DNA of 64,000 nucleotides, taken from positions 699,122 through 763,121 of the forward strand of contig JAOAPN010000004.1 of assembly GCA_025462885.1 (NCBI GenBank), read 5' to 3'. The notes under the pieces were generated by a model that made no database searches, was not told where the DNA came from, and saw only the letters and a program-made list of their open reading frames with translations. Source of the stretch: Acidobacteriaceae bacterium (GTDB taxonomy: Bacteria; Acidobacteriota; Terriglobia; Terriglobales; Acidobacteriaceae). Below are positions 52,831 to 61,474 of this stretch, in pieces. The stretch's first letter is position 1. Each line of letters starts with the position of its first letter. The position numbers and the translations under genes were made by a program.

Positions 52831-54246
52831 ATGACACCGAATAAAAAACCAGTTACAAGGAAACAGACAAGCGTAGTACGCTCCATCGGACCGATGGTCC
52901 CGTTGGCTATCGCGCTGCTGCATGGAAGCATGACGAATAAGCCGACTCTCGGACCGAGCGCCGGATCGGCCGGTGCTTCCGTGACGCAGAGCCAATCCAC
53001 AGGTTCTGGTACTTTGGCCGGGATGCATTGTGGGGGCGGTACCACCGATTCTCCAGCTTGTTCCGCCCCCTATCCGATGCTCACCAAGGGGCACCCCGTG
53101 GACTGGTTTTTCGTATTCAAGCTGAACGGAGGGAAGTTCTCCATGTGCGGCGGCGGAGATACACGAACCTGCCCCTTCGGTGGGACGGTGCAGACGACTC
53201 CCAGCTATCAATCCTTCGGGCAGCAATACGTCTTCGCGAGCAGTGAGGCCCCCGTGCTCCAGGGCGGAGGAAAAGACTGCCTGGGGACGACGACGGGCGA
53301 TCCCGTCGGAGCTACGTTCGACGAGATCTACGAAGGGAATTTTCATTTTGTGGTCTGGAACGACCAGTTCTACGGCGATCCCAAAAGCGCAAGCTGTGGA
53401 GGCGACGGGTGCTCTGGAACCTGGGGCCATTCCAAGGGCATGGTTGCCTGGAACGAGGCGGGCGAAGGCGTCGTGATGCAGGTTTCCACGCCATCCTGGC
53501 CGGGCGCCGGGAGTGCGAAGACACCGCGCAAGGATGGCAATACCCTCGGCTGTGTCGCCGACAACGATGTCAAGGTGAGCCAGCATTTTTTTGCCCTGCG
53601 CTTGACCGAACCGGACCTGGCGCAGGTGTTGCGGGGCCTCGCCAATGCCAGTGTGGTGACCGATACAGCGAACGCGCAGATCGTAAATAATGGCGGTCCG
53701 GACGAAGTGCAGGAACTGGTCAAGGTGCTGGGCGTGAAATCGAAGAGCGTTACCTACTCCATGAATACGCTTTCGACGGGAGTTCGCCTGATCTCCAAAC
53801 CCTCCGATCTCCATGTTCCTCCATGGCAGATGGTGTCTTCACTGCTTGGCGGTATCTCTCTGCGGACTGCCACCTGGTGGGCCGCGCCGCAGATCGAGTC
53901 GACCACCGCTGCTACGAAGATCGGGTGCTGGGACTCCACACTGGGAAAACCGGGCGCAGTAGATATTGCGACGACCGGACAATGGAGCGGGACCGTCTTC
54001 GGACTGAAGGGCGGACCGAACAGCGATGCGAATCATGCCAAGGTCGGGGTATCCACCACCGAGAACGACCATCTTTCAATCTTCGGGGATATGAACCAGC
54101 AGGGAACGCTCTCCGGAAGCAATTGCGCCAGCAGCCAGAATGGGCGGGGCGGAATGTTCTTTGTGATGGATAACGAGAAGCTGGCGGGGAGTATTACGGG
54201 ACTTATTGCCGGAGCAAGTGCTCCAACAGAGCTTGCTGCCAAATAA
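52831..54246 (+). CDS. DNase II-family nuclease
   Basis: A 471-residue protein of the deoxyribonuclease II family (phospholipase-D-like fold), which in animals is the acid lysosomal DNase and is uncommon in bacteria. The opening matches with 'GHPVDWFFVFKLNGGKF' (88-103). The first catalytic HxK is in 'WGHSKGMVAWN' (H200, K202), then 'VVMQVSTPSWPGAGS' and 'VSQHFFALRL'; the second HxK is in 'NHAKVGVSTT' (H402, K404), followed by 'LSIFGDMNQQG' and 'GRGGMFFVM', equivalent to the family's GD[IM]NR...RGGG end. The N-terminus has a hydrophobic segment (about 18-33) but no clear cleavage site; Cys-rich segments suggest an extracytoplasmic place. Both HxK motifs are intact, so activity is likely. Confidence 0.85.
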   Translation: MTPNKKPVTRKQTSVVRSIGPMVPLAIALLHGSMTNKPTLGPSAGSAGASVTQSQSTGSGTLAGMHCGGGTTDSPACSAPYPMLTKGHPVDWFFVFKLNGGKFSMCGGGDTRTCPFGGTVQTTPSYQSFGQQYVFASSEAPVLQGGGKDCLGTTTGDPVGATFDEIYEGNFHFVVWNDQFYGDPKSASCGGDGCSGTWGHSKGMVAWNEAGEGVVMQVSTPSWPGAGSAKTPRKDGNTLGCVADNDVKVSQHFFALRLTEPDLAQVLRGLANASVVTDTANAQIVNNGGPDEVQELVKVLGVKSKSVTYSMNTLSTGVRLISKPSDLHVPPWQMVSSLLGGISLRTATWWAAPQIESTTAATKIGCWDSTLGKPGAVDIATTGQWSGTVFGLKGGPNSDANHAKVGVSTTENDHLSIFGDMNQQGTLSGSNCASSQNGRGGMFFVMDNEKLAGSITGLIAGASAPTELAAK

Positions 54247-54270
54247 AAGAGGTCTGACGAAGAATCAGTA

Positions 54271-54306
54271 GGAGCGGAATCGTTGACGCCGCTCCCACGC
54301 GGTTTT
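54271..54306 (+). terminator. Possible terminator after the DNase II gene
   Basis: GGAGCGG (54271-54277) and CCGCTCC (54289-54295) form a 7-base stem with an 11-base loop; CACGCGG then TTTTT follows at 54302-54306, so the T-run is separated from the stem. Confidence 0.4.
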
Positions 54307-55079
54307 TAGTCGTTATTGTTCGAAAAGCGCGATGAGGGCTGATCGCTGGCAATCACACCATCGCGGATTGTGATAACACGGTGGGCAAACTCAGCAATGT
54401 CCGGCTCGTGGGTCACGACGACGATGGTATTGCCCTGCGCGTGAAGATCGTCGAAGAGCGCCATGATCTCATCGCCCGTCTTGGAGTCGAGGTTTCCGGT
54501 GGGTTCGTCGGCCAGGATGATGGACGGCTTATTGACCAGCGCACGAGCGATGGCTACGCGTTGACGCTGTCCGCCGGAGAGTTCGTTCGGCTTGTGCATC
54601 ATGCGGGAACCCAGGTTGACCGATTCCAGAACGGCTTTGGCCCGTGCCGTCCGCTCCGCTGCCGGGGTGCCGTTGTAGATCAGCGGCAGTTCCACATTAT
54701 GCAGCGACGTCGCCCGCGCCAGCAGATTGAAGGTCTGGAAGACGAAGCCGATCTCCTTATTCCGGATGCGGGCGAGCTCGTCGTCGTTCAACTGCGAGAC
54801 GTCGTGACCGTTGAGCCAGTACTTGCCTTGGGTGGGAGAGTCGAGGCAACCGATCAGGTTCATGAAGGTCGACTTGCCCGAGCCGGAGGGCCCCATGATG
54901 GCGACATACTCGTTGTGGCGGATACGCAGGTTGACTCCGCGCAGGGCATTCACCTGCTGGTCGCCCATCTCGTAGGTCTTCCAGATGTTGGAGGTAACGA
55001 TCACTTCGCCGGCGTGCGGACCGTCGGCGTTGATCTGGGTAGGGTCCTGCGTTAGGTCAGGTGCGGTTTCAATAGCCAT
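54306..55079 (-). CDS. ABC transporter ATP-binding protein (MacB/LolD type)
   Basis: A 257-residue ATPase of the macrolide-exporter/LolD type. Walker A is '[20 protein letters not shown]', the signature '[19 protein letters not shown]', Walker B '[12 protein letters not shown]' and the H-loop '[12 protein letters not shown]'. The first 25 residues are an extra polar segment. It lies 100 bases downstream of the membrane-fusion protein gene on the same strand and ends facing the DNase II gene; no ABC permease follows or precedes it. Confidence 0.93.
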   Translation of the reverse strand: MAIETAPDLTQDPTQINADGPHAGEVIVTSNIWKTYEMGDQQVNALRGVNLRIRHNEYVAIMGPSGSGKSTFMNLIGCLDSPTQGKYWLNGHDVSQLNDDELARIRNKEIGFVFQTFNLLARATSLHNVELPLIYNGTPAAERTARAKAVLESVNLGSRMMHKPNELSGGQRQRVAIARALVNKPSIILADEPTGNLDSKTGDEIMALFDDLHAQGNTIVVVTHEPDIAEFAHRVITIRDGVIASDQPSSRFSNNND

Positions 55080-55179
55080 CCGGTTCTCCGAGGTTCAAGG
55101 ATAGTACGTTAGGGGAGCGGAGATGGTTCCGGGCCTTTACGGTCTCGTCAAACGCGTAATTGAGATCCCGTGAGTCAGA

Positions 55180-56592
55180 TTACGACTTGTCCGCGTCCGT
55201 GGCGAGTGTATCTCCGGTGGTATCGCGTTTGACGGCGATACCGCTCTTGAGGGTGCGAAGAATTTTGTAGCGGCCGGTGACGATCTCATCATTGCTCTTG
55301 AGGCCGCCCAGAACCTCAATGTCCGTCGCGCCAGTAACTCCAGTGGTTACGGGAACGAATTTCACATGCATCTTCCCTTTGACGCTGTTAACTAGATAGA
55401 CACCTTGGGACAGCTTCGGCTTCGCCGGGGCTCCTGTTGAAGCTGCAACGCCCGTTGCCGCCTTGCCCTTATTGTCGAAGAGCACCTTCTCGGCGGCGAC
55501 ATCGCGCTGAACGAGAGCCTGGATGGGAATCACCAGCGCATCGGTCTTGTGGGCCGTGGTGATCTTGGCAGTCGTGGAAAGGCCCGGGCGGAGATCGTCG
55601 AGTTCTTTCTCGTTGACTGGGTCCAGGGTGACAACCACCTTGAAGTCCTTCGCCTCTTCTGTTCCGGTAGTGCTCTGAGTGGTCGATAGGCCAGTGGTGC
55701 GTAGCAGCGCCTGGTCGCCCACCTCGGTCACATGACCCTTGAAGATGCGGCCGGGCAGGGCATCGACCGTAACATCAACAGTCTGATCGAGCCGGACGTT
55801 GACGATGTCGGTCTCGTCGACCTTCACTTCGGCCGTAATGACGGACATGTCGGCCAGCGTCATGATGGTGGAACCGCCGGCGTTCTGAATACCGACAACG
55901 ACCGTCTCACCCTCGCGTACCGGGACGTTGGTCACGAGGCCGTCGAACGGCGCGCGGCTGACTGTCTTATCGAGCGAGTCGAAATTAGCACGCTGGCTGG
56001 CGAGCGCCTGATTGACGTGAGCACGCTGCGAAGCAGTCTGAGCTTCCGACTGGGCGAGGGTAGCCTGCCGCTGGGCGAGCGTGGCGGTCGCCATATCGAA
56101 GGCCGCCTGCTTGCTGTCGAAGTCCTGCTTGGCGATGAGTTTCTCTTGATAAAGGCTGCGTGCGCGGTCGTAGTCGAGACGCTTTTGTTCGAGATCCGCT
56201 TTGGCCTGCAGGATATTTGCGGAGGCGGTCTTCTCAGCCGCGGTGAAGGAGTTCACATCGGTACGCGAGGACTCGATGGTAGCCTGCTGGGCCGCCACCG
56301 TGGCCTGGGGCTGGACGTTCTCAACCGTGGCAAGGGTGGTCCCGGCTTTGACGTGGTCGCCTTCCTTCACGTTCAGGTGGGTAATGCGTCCGAAGGCAGT
56401 TGCGCCCACGTTAACGTACGTCTTGGGTTTGATCTGCCCGGTACCGCTGACGATGGAGACAAGATCCTGACGGAGTGCTTTACCAGTCACAACCTTGGTG
56501 ACGTTCGACTGGCTGCGGTAGATGGATCCGCCCACGATGGCGGCTACTACTACGAGGACTCCGACGATCAAAGCAATCTTCTTGATGCTCAT
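55180..56592 (-). CDS. Efflux membrane-fusion (periplasmic adaptor) protein, MacA type
   Basis: A 470-residue HlyD/MacA-type adaptor from the ATG at 56592. The N-terminal anchor is 'KKIALIVGVLVVVAAIVGGS'. The lipoyl-like half motif 'GTGQIKPKTYVNVGATAFGR' and 'GDHVKAGTTLATVEN' frame a long coiled-coil hairpin (about 95-215, 'RLDYDRARSLYQEKLIAKQD'). The other lipoyl half 'VSRAPFDGLVTNVPVREGE' and beta-barrel domain follow. It bridges an inner-membrane pump and an outer-membrane channel. The partner ATPase is next door, but neither a permease nor an outer-membrane channel gene is adjacent. Confidence 0.9.
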   Translation of the reverse strand: MSIKKIALIVGVLVVVAAIVGGSIYRSQSNVTKVVTGKALRQDLVSIVSGTGQIKPKTYVNVGATAFGRITHLNVKEGDHVKAGTTLATVENVQPQATVAAQQATIESSRTDVNSFTAAEKTASANILQAKADLEQKRLDYDRARSLYQEKLIAKQDFDSKQAAFDMATATLAQRQATLAQSEAQTASQRAHVNQALASQRANFDSLDKTVSRAPFDGLVTNVPVREGETVVVGIQNAGGSTIMTLADMSVITAEVKVDETDIVNVRLDQTVDVTVDALPGRIFKGHVTEVGDQALLRTTGLSTTQSTTGTEEAKDFKVVVTLDPVNEKELDDLRPGLSTTAKITTAHKTDALVIPIQALVQRDVAAEKVLFDNKGKAATGVAASTGAPAKPKLSQGVYLVNSVKGKMHVKFVPVTTGVTGATDIEVLGGLKSNDEIVTGRYKILRTLKSGIAVKRDTTGDTLATDADKS

Positions 56593-56931
56593 GCAGCTTC
56601 TCTCTATCTCACGGCAGACCGAAGGACCACGCGTGTTCCGCCTCGGAGGCGGGGCTTTGCTTAAGACACCATACGCAGCTTGGATGTAACTGGTTCCATA
56701 GGACGAACCAGGCATCTGCAGAGTTTCCGCTTCACTGCTTCAACCGCCCAACGTGCCAGGCGACTGAATTGGGAACACGGAATAAGGATGACTTTTGAAC
56801 GATTCCGATGATAGCAGGGGAGCGAAGCGTCGGTAAGGCCGAAAATGGTCGGAATCGACCCTCGTGGCTCACTTGTAACGGGGGCACAACAGTTCTACAA
56901 TGTGTTGAGGTAACAGGAGTACCACCCGCAT
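56593..56931. other. Divergent promoter region between the adaptor and GWxTD genes
   Basis: 339 bases with no supported gene; the plus-strand promoter at 56873-56901 lies here. The part nearer the adaptor gene shows no clear promoter by eye. Confidence 0.5.
56873..56901 (+). promoter_or_regulatory. Predicted promoter of the GWxTD gene
   Basis: TTGTAA (56873-56878), a 17-base spacer and TACAAT (56896-56901), close to sigma-70 consensus. The start of transcription would be near 56908, about 24 bases before the ATG. Confidence 0.6.
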
Positions 56932-58662
56932 ATGAGCACCACTCGTTTTCTTGTCTCGGGCACTGCGTTCGTGCTGTTGGCCATTGCTGGAGGACGCACA
57001 TTGGGTGCACAGACCTCCAGGCCTGCCACGGATGGAGTCAATCAGGTCCCGTCGACGGTCGATAAACCCGACCCGCTCAAGCGGCAACTCAGCGATAAAG
57101 AGAAGTTCAAGCAGCAGAAGGCGCTGCGGGGTGAGTTGCACGGCGAGTACAAGAAGTGGGTGGATGAAGACGTGCGGTGGATCATCACCGACCAGGAACT
57201 CCAGGCCTTCAAGAGCTTGAGCAACGACGAAGAGCGCGACCAGTTCATCGAACAGTTCTGGCTGCGCCGCAATCCGAATCCCGATTCTCCTGAGAACGAA
57301 TACCGCGAAGAGCACTACGCCCGCATCGCCTATTCGAACGAGCACTTCGCCGCCGGCAAGCCCGGATGGAAGACTGATCGCGGCCACATCTATATTGCTT
57401 ACGGCAAGGCAGACAGTATCGACTCGCATCCTAGCGGCGGTAACTACGAGCGCCCCATGGATGAGGGCGGCGGAAGCACCTCGACCTTCCCCTTCGAGAT
57501 CTGGCACTACCGTTACCTGGCCGGTATCGGCGACAACATTGACATCGAATTCGTGGATAGCTGCATGTGCGGCGACTACCACATGACTATCGACCGCTCT
57601 GAAAAGGACGCACTGAAGTACGTCCCGGGCGCAGGTCAGACCTTGTACGAACAGCAGGGCCAGTCCAGCAAGGCGGATCGTTTCTCCGGCGGCGGACTCG
57701 AACAGCTCGGAAACGGCCCCGGTACGCAGATGAACCAGAGCAAGCAGTTCGATCGCCTGGATCGTTTTGCCAAGCTGATGGCAGCTCCTGAGATCAAGTT
57801 CAAGGACCTCGAAGCCTTCATGGCAAGCTCGAAGATCCTGACCGGGCCACCGTTCCTGTTCGACGTTCGTACCGACTACGTGAAAGTCACCAACGACACG
57901 GTCATTGTTCCCCTTACGCTTCAGATTCGCAATCGCGACATTACCTTCAACAATAAGGATGGGGTTGCGCTGGGCACGGTCAATATTCTGGGACGAGTCT
58001 CGAACCTGAATCACAAACCGATCCAGACATTCGAAGAAACGGTTACCGTTCAGGTTCCGACCGAGTTGCTGTCGCGGACCCAGAACAACATGTCGGTGTA
58101 CTGGAAGGCCCTGCCGCTGCGTCCCGGCCTCTACAAAGTAGATATCGTGATCAAGGACGTCAATAACCAGGATCACGTGGGCCGCTGGCAGCGAAGCGTC
58201 AACGTTCCGAAGTACGATGATGATCGTCTCGCCGCCTCTTCGCTGATCCTTGCAGACCAGATGGAGCGCGTCCCATCCAAGGACATCGGAGCGGGCAATT
58301 TCGTCATCGGCAATACCCGGATCCGTCCCCGCGTTCCTGCTGGGGTTGCCCTTCCGGTTACCTTCCACCGCGCCCAGAGTCTCAACTTCTGGATGCAGGT
58401 GTATAACCTTGGAATCGATGAAAAGAGCAAGCAGAACGGTGCCACTGTAAGTTACGAGATTTCGAACACGACGACGCACAAGATTCTGCTGCAGACTGAG
58501 GAGTCGACAACCAAGTTGAGCCCGAACTCCGATCAGGTCACCCTGGAGAGAACCGTTCCGCTGGCAAGCCTGGAGCCGGGCAAGTATCAGATTTCAATCA
58601 AGGTGAATGACGGCGTCACCAAGCAGCAGATCGCAGAATCTGCGCCGTTTGTAGTCGATTAG
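56932..58662 (+). CDS. GWxTD-domain secreted protein
   Basis: A 576-residue exported protein of the GWxTD family, common in Acidobacteria and related phyla and of unknown function. After a signal peptide ('GTAFVLLAIAGGRTLGAQ') comes the family core (about 60-200): 'EDVRWIITDQELQAFKSLSN', 'RDQFIEQFWLRRNPNPDSPE', 'NEYREEHYARIAYSNEHFAA' and the name-giving GWKTD in 'PGWKTDRGHIYIAYGKADSI'. The C-terminal half is beta-rich ('FPFEIWHYRYLAGIGDNIDI', 'VIVPLTLQIRNRDITFNNKD'). The promoter at 56873 is near-consensus. A possible outer-membrane protein gene follows 143 bases downstream. Confidence 0.9.
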   Translation: MSTTRFLVSGTAFVLLAIAGGRTLGAQTSRPATDGVNQVPSTVDKPDPLKRQLSDKEKFKQQKALRGELHGEYKKWVDEDVRWIITDQELQAFKSLSNDEERDQFIEQFWLRRNPNPDSPENEYREEHYARIAYSNEHFAAGKPGWKTDRGHIYIAYGKADSIDSHPSGGNYERPMDEGGGSTSTFPFEIWHYRYLAGIGDNIDIEFVDSCMCGDYHMTIDRSEKDALKYVPGAGQTLYEQQGQSSKADRFSGGGLEQLGNGPGTQMNQSKQFDRLDRFAKLMAAPEIKFKDLEAFMASSKILTGPPFLFDVRTDYVKVTNDTVIVPLTLQIRNRDITFNNKDGVALGTVNILGRVSNLNHKPIQTFEETVTVQVPTELLSRTQNNMSVYWKALPLRPGLYKVDIVIKDVNNQDHVGRWQRSVNVPKYDDDRLAASSLILADQMERVPSKDIGAGNFVIGNTRIRPRVPAGVALPVTFHRAQSLNFWMQVYNLGIDEKSKQNGATVSYEISNTTTHKILLQTEESTTKLSPNSDQVTLERTVPLASLEPGKYQISIKVNDGVTKQQIAESAPFVVD

Positions 58663-58805
58663 TGCAGAGGTGCCAACGATGGTCGAATGGATACGCGGAT
58701 CGCATTGCGATATTCGTCGGCCGGCACGGATTGCGGAACGTATCCCTCTTTTTCCGGGTGCTTTCGATTTGGAGCAGGCCATCGGCGCGCAGGGACACTA
58801 AAACT

Positions 58806-60584
58806 GTGCAGCGATCTCAAGTTCATCTCGTGATTGTCACTCTCATGCTGGTCACAGCATCGTTGAGTGCGGCTGCGGCTCCAAAACCGGCAGACGGCAC
58901 TTTTATGCCCGTTCCGGGAGCGGTTGTCTCGGGAATCGTGCGCGACGCGCAGGGTGTAGCGCAGATGGGCGCACTGGTACAGATCCTGACCAGCAGCTCC
59001 ATGACCGTCGGCACCGCCTTTACAGATCTTCATGGACGGTTCGTGGTGGCGAATCTGCATCCCGGTCGATATCACGTGCGAGCTTCTGCAGCGCTCTTCG
59101 TTCCTACTTTGCGAGAGAATCTTCAGCTTCGTTCCGGTGCTCGGACTGTCGTTAACCTGACATTGAGTACCCTATTCGAGACCACCGCCTGGATTCCTGC
59201 GGAACGGCGCAAGGCCGACGAGCCCGGCGATGACTGGAAGTGGACGCTGCGCTCCGGCGCCAACCGCCCGATCCTGCGCATGGTGGATGACGACGGTCAG
59301 ATCTTGCTGATCTCATCCAGCGCCACAGAAGGCTCCAGGAGCAGCGATTCGGGCAAGGGTGCGGTCGTCGCTGGGGATGGAACCTTCAGTCGGGGCGGGG
59401 TTCACAATGTTCTTGCAGTGGATCGTAGCTTTGTGGACGGATCGGATGTACGGTTCCGCGTGGATGCCGGAACGGGACTCGCTCCGGGCCGGGGATTGAT
59501 GGCTGGACCACCCTCGACCGAGGTGCAGGCAGGCTACCAGCGGCGTCTTGGACAAGGTGGAGCGGCTCGGACGGTCATAAGCTATCAATCGCATCCCGAG
59601 ATGGTGAGCGCCGGGCGAACTGTGGGTCTCGAAGCCATGCAGATTGCTACCGCGCAGAAGATGCAGTTCGGAGATATGGCCGACATCGAAGTGGGCAGTG
59701 CGCTGAATGTCGTGCGTACGGCAGGATATCTGACTACGGCTCATCCGTTCCTGCGGGTAACAACACATCCCACCTCCGATTGGGCGGTCGGGTACCGGAT
59801 GGCAACCTCGCGGGACATGCAGGCGTTCAATAGCCTCGATGCCGTACAGCCGGAACTGCCTGTGGCGGTTCAATCGCAAGGGAAGTTGCAGACAGAGCGC
59901 GGTCTGCATCAGGAGATCTTCGTTACTCGCAAGGCGGGCCGGGGAATGATCCAGGCCAGCTACTACCGCGACGCTCTGGACAATATCCTGGTCTCGGGTA
60001 CGGGCGCGTTGGGTGTCGACGATCTGGGCGGCGCAGGAACCAGCACAGCGCGGGTGGGCGGTCTGATCGCGGATTCCTCGACCGGGGCTTTCCGAGTGCT
60101 GGCGACAGGCTACCGGACGCAGGGCGTCAACGTGATGATTACCGAGCCCCTCACTCCCGGCCTCTGGGCTGCCGTCGAGTATGAGAACGGTTCGGCCCTT
60201 GCCGCTGAAAGTACCGGAGCTATGACGCTGCTTTCAGTAAATTCCAGCCTGCATAAGGTTGCGTCGAAGTCTGCAACGTTCGCCTTGAAGGGACGGGTCA
60301 TGCATACCGGGACCAATGTCCGGGCAGCCTACCGCTGGCAGCCGACTCGCCTCGTGTCAGCCGTGAATCCGTACGGCGCGTTTAGCGATCAGGCTTTCTT
60401 CAGCTTCTTCCTGCGCCAGCCAGTCAATTGTGGGCGCTGGTTGCCGGCAGGTCTTGAAGCAACGGTGGATGTGACCAACCTGCTTGCTCAGGGCTACCGG
60501 CCGTTTTTATCCGCGGATGGCCGGACGCTCTACCTGGCGCAGGCACCGCGCAGCATCCAAGGTGGCCTGGCTTTCAATTTCTAG
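58806..60584 (+). CDS. Secreted protein with carboxypeptidase-regulatory domain, outer-membrane-like
   Basis: A 592-residue exported protein. The GTG at 58806 starts a signal peptide ('LVIVTLMLVTASLSAAAAPK'). A carboxypeptidase-regulatory-like domain follows (about 30-115: 'GAVVSGIVRDAQGVAQMGAL', 'DLHGRFVVANLHPGRYHVRA'), as in the N-termini of many TonB-dependent receptors. The rest is made of alternating strands ending in a terminal Phe (GGLAFNF), suggesting an outer-membrane beta-barrel. No plug domain was recognised. The ORF runs upstream to 58662, overlapping the GWxTD stop, without a signal sequence. Confidence 0.75.
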   Translation: MQRSQVHLVIVTLMLVTASLSAAAAPKPADGTFMPVPGAVVSGIVRDAQGVAQMGALVQILTSSSMTVGTAFTDLHGRFVVANLHPGRYHVRASAALFVPTLRENLQLRSGARTVVNLTLSTLFETTAWIPAERRKADEPGDDWKWTLRSGANRPILRMVDDDGQILLISSSATEGSRSSDSGKGAVVAGDGTFSRGGVHNVLAVDRSFVDGSDVRFRVDAGTGLAPGRGLMAGPPSTEVQAGYQRRLGQGGAARTVISYQSHPEMVSAGRTVGLEAMQIATAQKMQFGDMADIEVGSALNVVRTAGYLTTAHPFLRVTTHPTSDWAVGYRMATSRDMQAFNSLDAVQPELPVAVQSQGKLQTERGLHQEIFVTRKAGRGMIQASYYRDALDNILVSGTGALGVDDLGGAGTSTARVGGLIADSSTGAFRVLATGYRTQGVNVMITEPLTPGLWAAVEYENGSALAAESTGAMTLLSVNSSLHKVASKSATFALKGRVMHTGTNVRAAYRWQPTRLVSAVNPYGAFSDQAFFSFFLRQPVNCGRWLPAGLEATVDVTNLLAQGYRPFLSADGRTLYLAQAPRSIQGGLAFNF

Positions 60585-60941
60585 AAGAGTTCTCAAGTCA
60601 TGCGATAACTGGGGTCCCGGACAGGAATCTGCTGACTCTGGTTCAGCGCTCAGAATGGCTTTGGAGATGGCGATTCTCGGTAGGGAAGAAATCGCTCCAA
60701 TCGAAGGAAGTGCACTTCGAACGCCTGATGGATATGAGGTTCCCAACGTCTCCACTCTGAACCTCGATCAATCATCGTTCGCAATCGCTCCAGTTCGCAT
60801 TAGCCGAGCCGAAATGGGTCGTGTCTCGCTTTGCGAAAGGCCCTTCCAGAAGTATTAAACGAGTAGTTAAATAGTGTATTCTCCTCGATCTAAATCCCCG
60901 AATAAAAACAAGATGAAGTGAAGTCGCTCCAGGTTTCTCTG

Positions 60942-61085
60942 TCAAAAATGCAGTGTGAGGGAAGAGCTGCGCTCCTCACCTGTCTCCAGCCGCGTTGCGT
61001 CTTCCGCCACCCACCACAGGGGAGCCTGTGTCCTGCCCGGCAACGCCCGGCCCTGAAGATCATGTGCGCTGACGCGCACGAATAA
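60942..61085 (-). pseudogene. Possible C-terminal remnant of an unidentified protein
   Basis: The minus-strand frame gives 'VRVSAHDLQGRALPG' and 'APLWWVAEDATRLETGEERS' up to a TGA at 60942. It reads like a natural protein end but has no start or known family, and a terminator-like hairpin lies upstream of it. It is reported only as a possible remnant. Confidence 0.25.
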
Positions 61086-61114
61086 AAAAACCAGACCCTT
61101 CGCTGAGGGCTCTG
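61084..61114 (-). terminator. Orphan terminator-like hairpin
   Basis: On the minus strand a hairpin (61092-61114, stem of CAGA/TCTG plus CCCT/AGGG with one bulge) is followed by seven T residues (61084-61090). No minus-strand gene lies upstream of it (above 61114), so it appears stranded by a rearrangement. Confidence 0.5.
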
Positions 61115-61474
61115 CCCTGGCGCAGCGCGATGCTGGCTCTAACGGGCATTTTCGGCGTCGCTGCGTACTCCGTAAGCAACCTGCTGCGTGCACTGGGAAT
61201 TCGTATTGTGCTCGGCGCGCGGCGGAGGCAAGTGCTGCGTGCGGCGCTGGGCCGCGTCTTCCGATTGCTGGCAGCGGGTTTGATGGTGGGTCTGCTTTTG
61301 GGCATAGCGGCCACCAAACTTCTGTCAGTCATCGTGTACCAAGCGACTCCGCGCGACCCGCTGGTACTGGCTGGTGTCGTTCTGGCAATGTTGTTGCTGG
61401 GGCTGCTGGCTACGTGGATTCCTGCACAACGCGCGTTGTCGATCGATCCTCTAATCCTACTGCGCGAGGACTGA
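61103..61474 (+). pseudogene. C-terminal fragment of an ADOP/MacB-type ABC permease
   Basis: The frame from 61103 to the TGA at 61474 reads like the last 120 residues of an acidobacterial ABC permease: 'MLALTGIFGVAAYSVSNLLR', 'GIRIVLGARRRQVLRAALGR', 'DPLVLAGVVLAMLLLGLLAT' and 'WIPAQRALSIDPLILLRED', with three hydrophobic helices. Full ADOP permeases are about 800 residues, so most of the gene is missing. No start or ribosome-binding site is clear. It points the same way as the PadR/ADOP pair, 495 bases upstream of PadR. Confidence 0.75.

Larger units (their letters stand above)
60585..61129. other. Decayed-looking intergenic region
   Basis: About 545 bases with no supported gene. Contents: a possible minus-strand gene remnant ending at 60942, and an orphan minus-strand terminator-like hairpin at 61084-61114. 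The 60484-60858 ORF overlaps the previous gene in another frame and shows no family features. Overall it looks like an eroded junction. Confidence 0.5.

Noticed and set aside
52306..53814. 502-codon minus-strand frame opposite the DNase II gene
   Set aside because: The plus strand carries DNase II motifs and coupled neighbours; the minus frame has no family features.
56869..58479. 536-codon open frame on the minus strand opposite the GWxTD gene
   Set aside because: The plus strand has a signal peptide, family motifs and a promoter; the minus frame shows no family features and is a shadow of high-G+C coding.
60484..60858. 124-codon plus-strand frame at the end of the barrel-like gene
   Set aside because: Its first third overlaps the preceding gene in another frame, and the rest has no recognisable features or ribosome-binding site.
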